Assembly (NCBI GenBank): GCA_041287335.1
Contig: JBEULM010000020.1
Location: forward strand, 1-52,299
Length of the DNA stretch: 52,299 nucleotides
Origin: Hydrogenobacter sp.
GTDB lineage: Bacteria; Aquificota; Aquificia; Aquificales; Aquificaceae
Reading direction: 5' to 3'
Numbering within the stretch: the first letter of the stretch is position 1; each line of letters starts with the position of its first letter. Under the pieces are notes generated by a model. The model did no database searches. It saw nothing but the letters and a program-made list of their open reading frames with translations, and was not told where the DNA came from. Made by a program: the position numbers and the translations under genes. Positions 26,193 through 35,202 of the stretch are shown here, piece by piece.

Positions 26193-28097
26193 TCACCTAA
26201 CTTGGGAAACCACAATTATCCTGACTTCCATACCATTTCCCATATTTTTAAGCTCTATGTGTCCACCCATATCCTCTATAAATCTCTTAGCTAAGGAAAG
26301 TCCAAGACCAATACCGTCCTTTTTCGTTGTGTAGAAAGGTTCAAACACTTTGTGAAGTTCATCCTCGGGAATTCCGTTCCCGTAATCTCTCACGATCCAT
26401 ACGAAGCGATCACCTTCGTGTTTTAGTCTTATCTCCACCTTTTGGTCTTGTAAAGAGGCATCTATGGCATTTTCTATGACATTTACCAGTATCTGTTCTA
26501 ACTTCCAAGGAAAGCATACTACGCTTGCTTCTGTGTTGGTATCACATATAAATTCAAGGGTGACCCCCTTTTTCCTAGCTTTAAAAGCCAAAAGTTCTAC
26601 CACTTCTCTGGTTATATCGCATGGATTTATCTCTTGAGGTTTTCCATCAAAGGCTTTTGCTATGTCCAAAAGTTTCCTGACTGTCTGCGCACTTTTGAGT
26701 GCCTGTTTCATTATCACTTGAGCCTTCTCTTTTAGCTTTTCATTGTCGGAAGTGTTATGTATGTACTCCGCATATGTAAGTATAGAGGCAAGAGGATTGT
26801 TAAGCTGGTGAGCTATTGAACACGCTATTTCTCCAGCTACTGAGAGTTTTGATGTCCTATAAATCATAAGTTCAAGCTCTTTCTTCTCAGTTAAATCCTT
26901 GAGCTGGTAAAGGATAAAGTTACCATCTTCGGTTTTTATCCTCACTGCGTATACGTTAACTACGTACTTTTTATTCCCTAAGGTAAGAAAGGCTTCGGGA
27001 ATAAAGAGGGCGTTGTATGAGTAAGGTTCTATGAACTGCTCGATGTTTTTACCTACAAGGCTTTCTTCGTTGGCTGAGTATCTTTCCAAAAAACTCCTGT
27101 TGACCTTTTTTATATTTCCCTCCATATCTACGAGAAGCATACCGTCAACGAAATTGTTAAAGATGCTCATATAAACCTCCTTTTCCCTCTCAAGGCGCTT
27201 TATTAGCTCTTCAAAGGTCTTAGAGAGAATGCCTATCTCGTCATCACCTTTTAGGTTTATATGCCTCTTTTCGTTCCACTCAAGAAGATTCCCTTTTAAC
27301 CTATCAAGTGGCTTGAATATGCGCAGTACAACTAAAAAAGCTACGATCCCCAATCCTACAGTGTTTACTATGCCAAACAGGGAAGCCCTAAGCAAGAATC
27401 TGTAAGCAGGATTTACAACTGTGGTATATGGTTGCTCAAGGACAAGTATCCAGCCAGTACCTTTTACCTTAGCTCTCACCTTCAATGGGCTTTCCTCACT
27501 TTTCTGGCGCACACTGAGGAGAACCTTACCCTTGCTGTCCAAAAGGTAAAGATTGACATCCTGCACATTTACAGGGTACATATTTTCCAAAAGTGTATTC
27601 ACATTTATACTTATTACGTAAAAACCTTTAAAAACATTGTCCTGAAAGTCAGGAATCTTAACCCTGACGTATAACTCTCCGTAGTTGTCTGTATAATATC
27701 CGATCATTTGTGTTCTTTCAAGCAATGAATTCAGCGTATCTTCAAAGTTTGATAGAGTTCTTAGTCTGCTTGAATATGTCACCAGCCTACCGCTCGGATC
27801 GTAAAAAGCACCTTCAGTAACACCATCCACATCTCCTGATAAGCGCCACAGGATCTCCTCAGGATATAAGCCCATCTTCTCGTACTTAGCAATTAGCGTA
27901 CTTATCTTACTTATTTTCTCTTCCAAAGCTGAACTTAATTTGTCGGATATAGCATACACAAGTATGTTGGCGTCCTTCCTCCACATTTCAAGGAATTCTG
28001 ATCTGAGAATATAAAAATGGTTAGCGTAGGAAATTATCTGAACCATAAGTACTAAGGTCAGAAGCAGAAGTATCCTCCCCTTTAAACTCTTCCTCAT
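26193..28097 (-). CDS. Membrane sensor histidine kinase with PAS domain (NtrB/AtoS-like)
   Basis: 634 residues. TM1 is at about 8-28, then a ~205-residue extracytoplasmic Cache-like sensor, TM2 at about 238-260 and HAMP (RIFKPLDRLKGN...). A PAS domain starts near 310. The phospho-acceptor His430 is in SIAHQLNNPLASILTY, and the ATPase domain has N box ENAIDAS, G1 DYGNGIPEDE and G2 GIGLGLSLAKRF. The HxLNNPL form of the H box is the NtrB/AtoS type that partners sigma-54 regulators; the one at 21896-23209 is a candidate although not adjacent. It starts 4 bases inside the upstream binding-protein gene, which suggests the two sense one signal together. Confidence 0.92.
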   Translation of the reverse strand: MRKSLKGRILLLLTLVLMVQIISYANHFYILRSEFLEMWRKDANILVYAISDKLSSALEEKISKISTLIAKYEKMGLYPEEILWRLSGDVDGVTEGAFYDPSGRLVTYSSRLRTLSNFEDTLNSLLERTQMIGYYTDNYGELYVRVKIPDFQDNVFKGFYVISINVNTLLENMYPVNVQDVNLYLLDSKGKVLLSVRQKSEESPLKVRAKVKGTGWILVLEQPYTTVVNPAYRFLLRASLFGIVNTVGLGIVAFLVVLRIFKPLDRLKGNLLEWNEKRHINLKGDDEIGILSKTFEELIKRLEREKEVYMSIFNNFVDGMLLVDMEGNIKKVNRSFLERYSANEESLVGKNIEQFIEPYSYNALFIPEAFLTLGNKKYVVNVYAVRIKTEDGNFILYQLKDLTEKKELELMIYRTSKLSVAGEIACSIAHQLNNPLASILTYAEYIHNTSDNEKLKEKAQVIMKQALKSAQTVRKLLDIAKAFDGKPQEINPCDITREVVELLAFKARKKGVTLEFICDTNTEASVVCFPWKLEQILVNVIENAIDASLQDQKVEIRLKHEGDRFVWIVRDYGNGIPEDELHKVFEPFYTTKKDGIGLGLSLAKRFIEDMGGHIELKNMGNGMEVRIIVVSQVR

Positions 28098-29050
28098 CTG
28101 AGTACCTGATCGGCAAGGGAGATAGCACGCGAATCGTAAGGAATTCTTTGCTCTCTAAGGGTTTTCTCGTTTATCACGAGTCTCAAATTTTTCACCTTTT
28201 CAAAGGGTATGTCTTTTACCTTTTCTCCTTTTAGCAACCTATAGGCTATAAAAGCCGACTGATACCCTTGCTCGTAGCCGGAGCTTCCGTAAGAAACCGG
28301 ACAGCCAGCTTTTGCTTGCTCAGGTGATAGACACATGACAGGTACCTGATAAAAGTTAGCGTACTGGAGTATATAAGAAGTTAAAAAATTCTCCGTATAA
28401 AAACACGGCGTTATCACTATACCACCGAAACCATCCTCCTTCATGTGGCTTATCACATACTCTAAGTCAACTGCATCTCTTACTGATACGGGAACCACCT
28501 TTATACCGTATTTTTCCCCTGCTTTTATTGTTATTCTCGTTGCTACCTTTGATGCCTCAAATCGAGGTGTACAGAAAACTACAACCTTATTTATGTTTGG
28601 GAATAACTTGTGAAATATCTCCATTCTTTTTTCCATAAGCTCCGCATTCAGGTTATCCACCCCGGTTATATTGTATGTAGGTCTTTCCATACTATCTGTA
28701 AGCCCCCAAGACTTTACAGCGGTACCTCCCATAAGTACTATAGGCTTTTTCATATCAGGTTTTAGTTTTCTTATATAGTAAGCTTCTATACTACCCCCAA
28801 CAGCTATAAGTTCGTACTTTTGAAGTTTGTTTATCACCTCAATGGTTTTTTCCTCCAGCTTTTTTAAGTTGTTATCTCCCACATATACATCAAATTTTAC
28901 ATCCCTAACCCCAAGCGCCCTAAGTCCATCTTCAAAACCACGCACTTTACTCATCCTACCTTCACCAGATATAACTACAGCTATCCTCTTTTCTTCATTT
29001 GAACATGAGAAGATCAAAAAAAGGTACAAAAATAAAAAAGCAACTCGCAT
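28094..29050 (-). CDS. ABC-type substrate-binding lipoprotein (PF04392-like)
   Basis: 318 residues. A lipoprotein signal ends in LFLIFSC (Cys16). The body matches the TrpX/YxeB-like ABC substrate-binding family, with paired Rossmann-like lobes: IAVVISGEGRMSKVRGFEDGL, VAVGGSIEA-type loop, KPIVLMGGTAV, and SYGSSGYEQGYQSAFIAYRLLKGEK near the C-terminus. No permease or ATPase gene is adjacent. The only partner is the histidine kinase downstream (4-base overlap), so it probably presents a ligand to the kinase rather than to a transporter. It is led by a TATAAT at 29062-29057, 7 nt from the ATG. Confidence 0.8.
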   Translation of the reverse strand: MRVAFLFLYLFLIFSCSNEEKRIAVVISGEGRMSKVRGFEDGLRALGVRDVKFDVYVGDNNLKKLEEKTIEVINKLQKYELIAVGGSIEAYYIRKLKPDMKKPIVLMGGTAVKSWGLTDSMERPTYNITGVDNLNAELMEKRMEIFHKLFPNINKVVVFCTPRFEASKVATRITIKAGEKYGIKVVPVSVRDAVDLEYVISHMKEDGFGGIVITPCFYTENFLTSYILQYANFYQVPVMCLSPEQAKAGCPVSYGSSGYEQGYQSAFIAYRLLKGEKVKDIPFEKVKNLRLVINEKTLREQRIPYDSRAISLADQVLR

Positions 29051-29056
29051 ACCACC

Positions 29057-29064
29057 ATTATAAT
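29057..29064. promoter_or_regulatory. Palindromic -10 shared by binding-protein gene and uvrD leader
   Basis: ATTATAAT reads as TATAAT on both strands. On the minus strand it is 7 nt from the ATG of the binding-protein gene (leaderless). On the plus strand it would start a transcript near 29071 with a ~134-nt leader before uvrD. Confidence 0.5.
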
Positions 29065-29091
29065 AATAGTTTCATGGGATTGGTGCGAGGC

Positions 29092-29204
29092 TATGGCTGG
29101 CTCAAATGCCGCCTGCTGGGGTCTGAGCCAGTCTAAAAAAGGGCGGGATATAAATGCTCCAGCCTAAACTGTGGTTATGTACAGTTTAGATAATTAGGTA
29201 ATTC
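29092..29204 (+). promoter_or_regulatory. Structured leader RNA of uvrD/pcrA (copy 2 of the pseudoknotted element)
   Basis: A stem CTGGCTC (29097-29103) with GAGCCAG (29125-29131) closes a 21-nt loop. In that loop CCGCC (29109-29113) can pair with GGCGG (29142-29146) and GCTGG (29115-29119) with CCAGC (29159-29163). A 9-bp hairpin CTAAACTGT/ACAGTTTAG (29164-29172/29181-29189) follows and then the start codon. The loop length (21) and the 12-nt space between the two 3' pairing strands are identical to the nrdA copy (7139-7246), while both hairpin stems have different sequences that still pair. This is direct compensatory evidence for an RNA structure. Confidence 0.75.
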
Positions 29205-31169
29205 ATGCTCAATCCCTCTCAGGAAAAGGCGGTGAAACACTTCGGCAGACCTCTTTTGATAATAGCAGGCGCAGGTTCGGGAAAAACAAAGACACTGGCG
29301 CACAAATTGGAATACTTAGTGTGCGAAAAGGGATTGAGGCAGGACAGAGTGCTTGTGCTTACTTTTACCAATAAATCAGCTCGTGAGATAAAAGAACGGA
29401 TAATTAAAGTTACAGGCAATAATGCAGAATGGACTGGCACCTTTCACTCCATAGCCTTGAGGATGCTCAAACAAGATAGACGTACCATCGGTATAATTGA
29501 CGAAGAAGATAGAAAGAAGCTACTCAAAAATATCCTCAAAGATCTTTCCTTAGGAAAAGAAATTCTTGAACTTGCGGATGCATACATACTCTCAAGACGT
29601 GAAAATCTTGAAGAGACAAAAGATGGTATCTTAGAAGAGGTGTATATAAGGTACGATCAGATGCTAAAAGAACAGAATCTCCTTGACTTTTCCGGCATTT
29701 TGAGTGAAGCTTACGAACTTCTAAAAAGACAAGGTGATAGGTGGAGGGACTTTTTTGAGTTTGTTATGGTGGATGAATTTCAGGATACAAACAGAATACA
29801 GTACGAGATACTGAAGTTGTTAGTTAAGAAAAATATATGTGTGGTAGGAGATCCAAATCAATGCATATACGAGTGGAGACACGCAAGACCTGACAACATA
29901 CTGAGATTTAAATCTGACTTTGATCCGGATATTATAAAGCTTGAGTACAACTACCGATCCAAGAGACACATAATAGCTATTGCCAACGCTGTGCTTCTGG
30001 CTTCAAAAGCGATATGGAAGGATATGATCCCCACACTTAAAGCTACAAAAGACGGTGAGGAAAAGCCTACCGTAAGGAGATTCCAAACTCAGATTGAGGA
30101 AGCAGTATGGATAGCACAGGAAATAAAAAGGTTACTTGAAAGGTATAAACCCTCCGACATAGCTATACTTGTGAGGGTAAGTTATCTCACAGAAACTTTT
30201 GAGAGAGCGTTCTTCAACGCAAGGATACCTTATAGGACAGTAGGAGCCGTTAGATTCTTTGAGAGGGCAGAAGTGAAGGATGCACTCGCGTTTCTGAAGG
30301 TGCTTACAAATCCTGCCGATGAGCTTTCTTTCAAGAGATGCTTAGAAAACGCACTGATAGGATTGGGAAATAAAGCCTATACTTTCATAAAGAGCTTTTA
30401 TGAGGATAATTGGCTTTCCGCTTCAGTCAAAGCTGTGAAACATCTGAGCGGGAGGGGACGTGAAAAACTGGAAAAGTTTCTTTTGGAGTTTTTGAATCTG
30501 AAGGGGAACATTAGCGAGTACGACATAACCCTCAGAGAATTTTTGAAAAAGGTAGGCTATATAGACTATATGCGGATAAAGTATAGGAAAGATTACGAAG
30601 AGAGGAGAGAGAATCTTGAGGAGCTTTTCAGATTTCTTGAAGAGAAAAGGAAGGACGGCATGTCCCTTTTAGAAGTTCTGGAGGAAATAAGCTTGATGAG
30701 TCAAGAAGAGGAAGGTTCTGACGCTGTAAGCATAATGACTATTCATGCGAGCAAAGGTCTTGAGTTTTCCGTTGTGTTTTTACCAAGACTTGAGGAAGGA
30801 ATACTTCCTCACGAAAGGAGCATAAAGGATCTTCAGGAGCTTGAGGAAGAAAGAAGGCTGTTTTATGTGGCCATTACAAGAGCCAAAGATCTGCTTTATA
30901 TGACATACACCAAAGAGAAGGGTGCAAAACCAAGTAGATTCCTCTCGGACATACCAAAGGAACATTTAGATCTGTCCGCATACAGAGTAAAGAAAAACAC
31001 CTATGCGGATGATCTTGTACCAAACCATACCATAAGGGTCGGAGATATTGTGATACACAGGGTATTCGGGAAAGGTAAGGTGTTGGCTGTAGAGGATGGC
31101 AAAGCGAAGGTAGATTTTGGCGATAAGGTCAAAAATATTCACACAGCTTTTCTGGAGAGCATCTCATGA
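29205..31169 (+). CDS. UvrD/PcrA/Rep-type superfamily 1 DNA helicase
   Basis: 654 residues. SF1A helicase motifs in order: Walker A AGAGSGKTKT (21-30), TFTNKSAREI (Ia), Walker B MVDEFQDTN, GDPNQCIYEWR (III), KLEYNYRSKRHI (IV), TIHASKGLEFSVVF (V) and RRLFYVAITRAKD (VI). The C-terminus ends in a short Tudor-like region (GDIVIHRVFGKGKVLAVEDGKAKVDFGD) typical of PcrA/UvrD. It unwinds DNA 3'-5' in repair and displaces RecA or RNA polymerase. It is a single gene preceded by the structured leader shared with nrdAB. UvrD and PcrA cannot be told apart here. Confidence 0.93.
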   Translation: MLNPSQEKAVKHFGRPLLIIAGAGSGKTKTLAHKLEYLVCEKGLRQDRVLVLTFTNKSAREIKERIIKVTGNNAEWTGTFHSIALRMLKQDRRTIGIIDEEDRKKLLKNILKDLSLGKEILELADAYILSRRENLEETKDGILEEVYIRYDQMLKEQNLLDFSGILSEAYELLKRQGDRWRDFFEFVMVDEFQDTNRIQYEILKLLVKKNICVVGDPNQCIYEWRHARPDNILRFKSDFDPDIIKLEYNYRSKRHIIAIANAVLLASKAIWKDMIPTLKATKDGEEKPTVRRFQTQIEEAVWIAQEIKRLLERYKPSDIAILVRVSYLTETFERAFFNARIPYRTVGAVRFFERAEVKDALAFLKVLTNPADELSFKRCLENALIGLGNKAYTFIKSFYEDNWLSASVKAVKHLSGRGREKLEKFLLEFLNLKGNISEYDITLREFLKKVGYIDYMRIKYRKDYEERRENLEELFRFLEEKRKDGMSLLEVLEEISLMSQEEEGSDAVSIMTIHASKGLEFSVVFLPRLEEGILPHERSIKDLQELEEERRLFYVAITRAKDLLYMTYTKEKGAKPSRFLSDIPKEHLDLSAYRVKKNTYADDLVPNHTIRVGDIVIHRVFGKGKVLAVEDGKAKVDFGDKVKNIHTAFLESIS

Positions 31170-31235
31170 CATAACTCATAATAACCTTCCTGATCCTTTT
31201 GCTAAAATACTCTCAAAATTTTCGGAGGTAAACAC

Positions 31236-31568
31236 ATGAACTTTAAACACCTTTTCATATGCGTAAATCAGAGACCACCAGGTCATCCCATGGGATCCTG
31301 TGCGGAAAAGGGAAGCAGAGATATCTATCAAAAGTTTATGGAAAAGCTTCAGATGGATCCTGAACTTTTTATGAGTGTGGTTGTAACACCTACAGGCTGT
31401 TTAGGTCCTTGTGGTCTTGGACCTACAATGGTTGTGTATCCAGAAGGTGTATGGTACGGAAACGTAAAACCAGAGGATGTGGAGGAGATAGTAAACAACC
31501 ATTTAAAGAATGACAGGCCAGTAGAGAGGCTCGTAGTTTCTAAAGGTAAACCGCCAGGTATGTTTTAA
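31236..31568 (+). CDS. Thioredoxin-like [2Fe-2S] ferredoxin
   Basis: 110 residues. Cysteines lie in the thioredoxin-like 2Fe-2S pattern: Cys9 in HLFICVNQRPPGHP, Cys22 in PMGSCAEKGS, then the TGCLGPCGLGP pair. This closely resembles the well-studied A. aeolicus and Clostridium pasteurianum [2Fe-2S] ferredoxins, also related to the NuoE C-terminal domain. It is a soluble one-electron carrier; the physiological partner is unknown. A GGAGGT ribosome-binding site is 7 bases before the ATG. It is monocistronic and convergent with hfq. Confidence 0.93.
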   Translation: MNFKHLFICVNQRPPGHPMGSCAEKGSRDIYQKFMEKLQMDPELFMSVVVTPTGCLGPCGLGPTMVVYPEGVWYGNVKPEDVEEIVNNHLKNDRPVERLVVSKGKPPGMF

Positions 31569-31592
31569 AAGGGCTGGGGGTTTAAACAGCCC
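31567..31592 (-). terminator. Possible terminator of the fabG-topA-hfq operon
   Basis: GGGCTG (31571-31576) and CAGCCC (31587-31592) form a 6-bp stem overlapping the hfq stop. Read on the minus strand it is followed by TTTT. It lies between convergent ferredoxin and hfq. Confidence 0.4.
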
Positions 31593-31824
31593 CCGGTATC
31601 CCCTCTTCTTCAAACTCAATTTCAAGCTTTTCAGCCGGTATAATTGTAGTTATGGCGTGTTTGTAAACTAGCGTTTGCTGCCTTCCATCTTCCATTAGTA
31701 TAGTATAAAGATCAAAGGATCTTATTCTTCCCTGAAGTCTGACACCATTTACAAGATATATGGTCACTTTAACCCTTCTCTTCCTTGCCGTGTTTAAAAA
31801 GCTCTCCTGCAACTTATAGGACAT
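31582..31824 (-). CDS. hfq: RNA-binding protein Hfq
   Basis: 80 residues. Sm1 is VTIYLVNGVRLQGRIRSFDLYTILM and Sm2 is YKHAITTI, as in canonical Hfq. The N-terminal LQESFLNTARKRR supplies the proximal and rim residues. It forms a hexamer binding sRNA and mRNA. A GGAGG ribosome-binding site lies 7 bases upstream and inside the 3' end of the ADP-ribosylglycohydrolase gene, which it overlaps by 11 bases. It is the last gene of the fabG-topA-ARH-hfq operon. Confidence 0.95.
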   Translation of the reverse strand: MSYKLQESFLNTARKRRVKVTIYLVNGVRLQGRIRSFDLYTILMEDGRQQTLVYKHAITTIIPAEKLEIEFEEEGIPGAV

Positions 31825-32815
31825 CTTGCAACCTCCTTTCTATATAATTTTCCACTATATCGTAAAGCTTATTGGCTAAAGAAATATAATAACCTGAGTT
31901 CTCCAAGTTTTCAACAAGGTGTGGGGGAAAAATATTGCTACCCCAGTAAGCACCCAAATAAGCACCAACAAGATATCCTATCGCATCCGTATCTCCACCA
32001 AAATCTCCGTAAGAGTTTACACCATCCCAAAAGGCTTTCATAGGCTGTTCCAAGTTGGAAAGGAATATGAATATGGAAAGAGGAAAAGATTCAAATACGT
32101 AAGTGGAATTACCGAGAATGTTTATAGCCCTATCTAAATCTGCACCCTCTATGAGAAGCTTGGCAACCTTGTCAATATAAACTTTGTGCTTTTCATACTT
32201 TGTAAAGGACTTGAGTTCTTCCAAAAGCGTGACCCTTTGCTCAAAATACCTGAGATTGTAAGTATCTTTTACTAAATGAGATATCAGCACCGCAAGCAGT
32301 GCGGAAGCATCGTATATTTCCGGACTTCTATGAGTCAGAGTTGAGACAAGTCTTGCGCCTTCCGAAGCTATAAGAGGATTATAAAAGTGAAAAAGCCCCA
32401 CCACTGTACATCTGAGAATACCCTCAACGGAGGAGGAAACTAAACCCGCCGTCTCAAGGGATATTCCAGAAGACAGAAGATCAAGAGAGGTAAGCAACGC
32501 AGGATCCGGGTACCTGTGACTCTTCTCATCCTCCCTCCACAAAAGTAATCTACGATAAAAATCGTAAGGGTCTATAGCCTTTTTGTCCACTATGCTTTCA
32601 AGAAGTATTAAAGAGATCTTCGTTTCATCGGAGATCTCATGAGGTGCAAAACCTGATGATGGACTGAGTGGATGCGGTTCTACAAAACCTTCTACTCTAT
32701 CACCGTAAAAGTCATAAACTTCCTCTTTAGTTATATCTTCCACACACTTACCTATAGCGTCACCTAAAGCCGATCCTATTATAGTTCCTATGAACTTATC
32801 TCTTATTTGCTTCAT
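31814..32815 (-). CDS. ADP-ribosylglycohydrolase family protein
   Basis: 333 residues of the ARH/DraG all-helical family. Motifs are GSALGDAIGKCVED at the N-terminus, DETKISLILLES (the family's D-D/E-T metal site) near residue 62, and YGDFGGDTDAIGYLVGAYLGA near the C-terminus for the second metal. Members remove ADP-ribose from protein, DNA or acetylated small molecules. The target cannot be inferred; no ADP-ribosyltransferase or nif gene is nearby. It sits between topA (20-base overlap) and hfq (11-base overlap). Confidence 0.88.
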   Translation of the reverse strand: MKQIRDKFIGTIIGSALGDAIGKCVEDITKEEVYDFYGDRVEGFVEPHPLSPSSGFAPHEISDETKISLILLESIVDKKAIDPYDFYRRLLLWREDEKSHRYPDPALLTSLDLLSSGISLETAGLVSSSVEGILRCTVVGLFHFYNPLIASEGARLVSTLTHRSPEIYDASALLAVLISHLVKDTYNLRYFEQRVTLLEELKSFTKYEKHKVYIDKVAKLLIEGADLDRAINILGNSTYVFESFPLSIFIFLSNLEQPMKAFWDGVNSYGDFGGDTDAIGYLVGAYLGAYWGSNIFPPHLVENLENSGYYISLANKLYDIVENYIERRLQDVL

Positions 32816-34400
32816 TCAACACCTTCCTGTAAGATTCAATCACCACAAGCTTCCAATCCTCTTTGCCCTCTTCAACATAATCCAGATGATCCTCCATATC
32901 CTTTGTGAAGGTGTAATCCATAAGTTTTGGAAAACGCTCCATTAGATAATCAACAACCCGAAAGGCGATTTCTGTAGGTTTGAGGTGTCCCTTATCTACA
33001 GTTACGTAACCTCTGCTTTTTAGAGTTTTTACGATGGTTGCATAAGTGGAAGGTCTCCCTATACCGAGGCGTTCTAAGGTCTTTACGAGGGTACCTTCTG
33101 TATATCTGGGAGGAGGCTCTGTCTGCATTTCCTCAATGTATGCCCTTTTGGGTTTTAAAAGCTCCCCCTCTTCAAGATAAGGGAGAGGCTTTTCTTTTAC
33201 TTCAATAGTGTAGAGTTTAGTCCATCCGTCAAACAAGGTTTTTAATCCTTCGGCAACAAACTCAAGATCTTCTCTTGTCAAGGGATACAGCTTTACGATA
33301 GTTTTTTCCCTCAAAGCATCTGAGGACAGACTTGCAAGAGTCCTTGAGGTTATAAGATGCCAAAGTTTCAGATCCAGTTCACCTCTTGGTTTTTTATTCA
33401 GATTTGTAGGTCTTATACATTCGTGCGCTCCCTGAGCCAGAGGTTTATCCCTGTATGATCTTAACTTTCCCACATACTCTTTTCCATAGGCTTTTTCTAT
33501 AAAAGACATGAATTCTTCGGCTTTCTGTTTATTTATTCTGTAACTATCCGTTCTCGGATAAGTTATGTGTCCATCTTCGTATAGCCTTTGAGCTATCTTC
33601 TGGACATTATCTACGCTCAATCCGAGTCTCCTGCTTCCTTCAGCCTGAAGGCTCACTGTATTAAAAGGCTTAGGTGGAGCTTCCTTTTGTGTATTCTTAG
33701 CTATCTGTTTTACTACAAACACAACATCCTTCAATTTCTTTAAGTAAGGCTCTGCATTTGACGCTTTTTCAAACCTCTGATTTAAAACTGCAAAAAAGCT
33801 CACACCATCCTTTTCAAACTCTACCTTCAGGTAGTAGTACTTCCTTCTTTTGAAGCTCTGAATCTGCCTCTCTCTTTCCACTATAAGCCTGAGAGCTGGA
33901 GACTGTACCCTTCCTACCGATAAACCTCTCCCCCCCAAATCTCTCCAAAGGAAAGGTGATAGTCTATATCCTATGAGTCTGTCAAGTATCCTTCTTGCAA
34001 ACTGTGCGTGTACCAGATTGAGGTTTATGTCTCCTGATGTTTCCACTGCTTTTAAAATGGCATACTTTGTAACCTCGTAAAAAATGGCTCTATAGAGGTA
34101 TCTGTTGATTTCAGAAAGCTCCTCCTTTATAAAGTAGGCTATAGCTTCACCTTCCCTGTCCGGATCAGTACCTATGTAAATTTTCTTAGCTCTCTTTGCG
34201 AGCCTTTTTATACTGTCAAGAATCTTCCTTTTACCCTTTAGCCACACGTATCTTGGCTCAAGTGTTTCAAGATCAATTCCCAACTCATTTTCCGGTAAAT
34301 CCTTTATATGTCCTAACGTTGCCTTCACAACCCAATCATTACCCAGGTACTTAGCGATGGTTTTAGCTTTTGTAGGAGACTCAACGATAAATAGCTTCAT
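32796..34400 (-). CDS. topA: DNA topoisomerase I (type IA)
   Basis: 534 residues. The TOPRIM domain is visible (LFIVESPTKAKTIAKYLG; GTDPDREGEAIAYF), as are SVGRVQSPALRLIVERE and the active-site tyrosine in DGHITYPRTDS. C-terminal GRPSTYATIVKTLKSRGYV completes the core. The zinc-ribbon tail of E. coli TopA is missing; the protein ends after the catalytic core. It relaxes negative supercoils; as there is no helicase domain, it is not reverse gyrase. It follows fabG by 3 bases and overlaps the ARH gene. Confidence 0.94.
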   Translation of the reverse strand: MKLFIVESPTKAKTIAKYLGNDWVVKATLGHIKDLPENELGIDLETLEPRYVWLKGKRKILDSIKRLAKRAKKIYIGTDPDREGEAIAYFIKEELSEINRYLYRAIFYEVTKYAILKAVETSGDINLNLVHAQFARRILDRLIGYRLSPFLWRDLGGRGLSVGRVQSPALRLIVERERQIQSFKRRKYYYLKVEFEKDGVSFFAVLNQRFEKASNAEPYLKKLKDVVFVVKQIAKNTQKEAPPKPFNTVSLQAEGSRRLGLSVDNVQKIAQRLYEDGHITYPRTDSYRINKQKAEEFMSFIEKAYGKEYVGKLRSYRDKPLAQGAHECIRPTNLNKKPRGELDLKLWHLITSRTLASLSSDALREKTIVKLYPLTREDLEFVAEGLKTLFDGWTKLYTIEVKEKPLPYLEEGELLKPKRAYIEEMQTEPPPRYTEGTLVKTLERLGIGRPSTYATIVKTLKSRGYVTVDKGHLKPTEIAFRVVDYLMERFPKLMDYTFTKDMEDHLDYVEEGKEDWKLVVIESYRKVLNEANKR

Positions 34401-34403
34401 AAC

Positions 34404-35153
34404 TCAATACATACCACCATTTACGTGTATGACTTCTCCGGTAACGTAATCCGCAAGCGAAGAGCATAAAAAAAGTACCGCACCAGCCACATGCTCTGGG
34501 AGACCAAACCTTCCCAAAGGGATATTCTTAAGATAGCTCTGCTTTATATCATCAGAAAGGGCTGATGTCATATCCGTCTCTATAAAGCCAGGTGCAACAG
34601 CATTGACCGTTATGTTCCTGCTTGCAAGCTCTTTGGCAAGACTTTTGGTAAAACCTATAAGACCTGCCTTTGTTGCAGAGTAGTTGACCTGTCCCACATT
34701 TCCCATAAAGCCAACCACTGAAGATACATTTATTATCCTACCCCATCTATTTTTTATCATACCTTTCACAGCTAAGGAGGTTATCAAAAACGTACCAGTC
34801 AAATTAACTTTAAGCACTTCCTCCCAATCTTCTAAGGACATTCTCAAAAAAAGCTTATCCTTAGTTATACCTGCATTGTTTACGAGTATATCTACGCCTC
34901 CTATGAGTTTTTCTATCTCCTCGTAACCCTTTTTTATTGAATCGGGGTCGTCAAGCCTCAAACCAAGTCCCAAAGCTTTTACCGAATGCTTTTCACTCAG
35001 TTCCTTTGCCACTTCATCAGCCTTTGTTTTTTCCCTCCCGGTAATTATAACGCTTGATCCAGCTTGAGCCAGATATTCGGCTATAGCTCTACCTATGCCT
35101 CTCGTGGAGCCTGTAACGAGTGCTCTTCTCCCCGAGAGATCTATACAAAACAT
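34404..35153 (-). CDS. fabG: 3-oxoacyl-[acyl-carrier-protein] reductase
   Basis: 249 residues of the classical short-chain dehydrogenase family. The NADPH motif is VTGSTRGIGRAIAEYLA, then NNAGIT, the catalytic Ser in INVSSVVGFMG, and Tyr/Lys in VNYSATKAG. C-terminal ADYVTGEVIHVNGGMY is typical FabG. It reduces beta-ketoacyl-ACP in fatty acid elongation. I start at ATG 35153 because FabG proteins begin just before the first beta strand and TATAAT (35166-35161, minus) ends 8 nt upstream; the longer frame to 35228 would run through that promoter. Confidence 0.94.
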   Translation of the reverse strand: MFCIDLSGRRALVTGSTRGIGRAIAEYLAQAGSSVIITGREKTKADEVAKELSEKHSVKALGLGLRLDDPDSIKKGYEEIEKLIGGVDILVNNAGITKDKLFLRMSLEDWEEVLKVNLTGTFLITSLAVKGMIKNRWGRIINVSSVVGFMGNVGQVNYSATKAGLIGFTKSLAKELASRNITVNAVAPGFIETDMTSALSDDIKQSYLKNIPLGRFGLPEHVAGAVLFLCSSLADYVTGEVIHVNGGMY

Positions 35154-35160
35154 GAGTAAA

Positions 35161-35195
35161 ATTATAGCACACAGTATCTTCTCTTTTGTTATAAT
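35161..35195. promoter_or_regulatory. Divergent leaderless promoters of fabG and the M50 protease gene
   Basis: Minus-strand TATAAT at 35166-35161 is 8 nt before the fabG ATG (35153). Plus-strand TATAAT at 35190-35195 is 8 nt before the ATG at 35203. In the second case the intervening CAGGAAG could also act as a very close, weak Shine-Dalgarno. Confidence 0.55.
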
Positions 35196-35202
35196 CAGGA
35201 AG

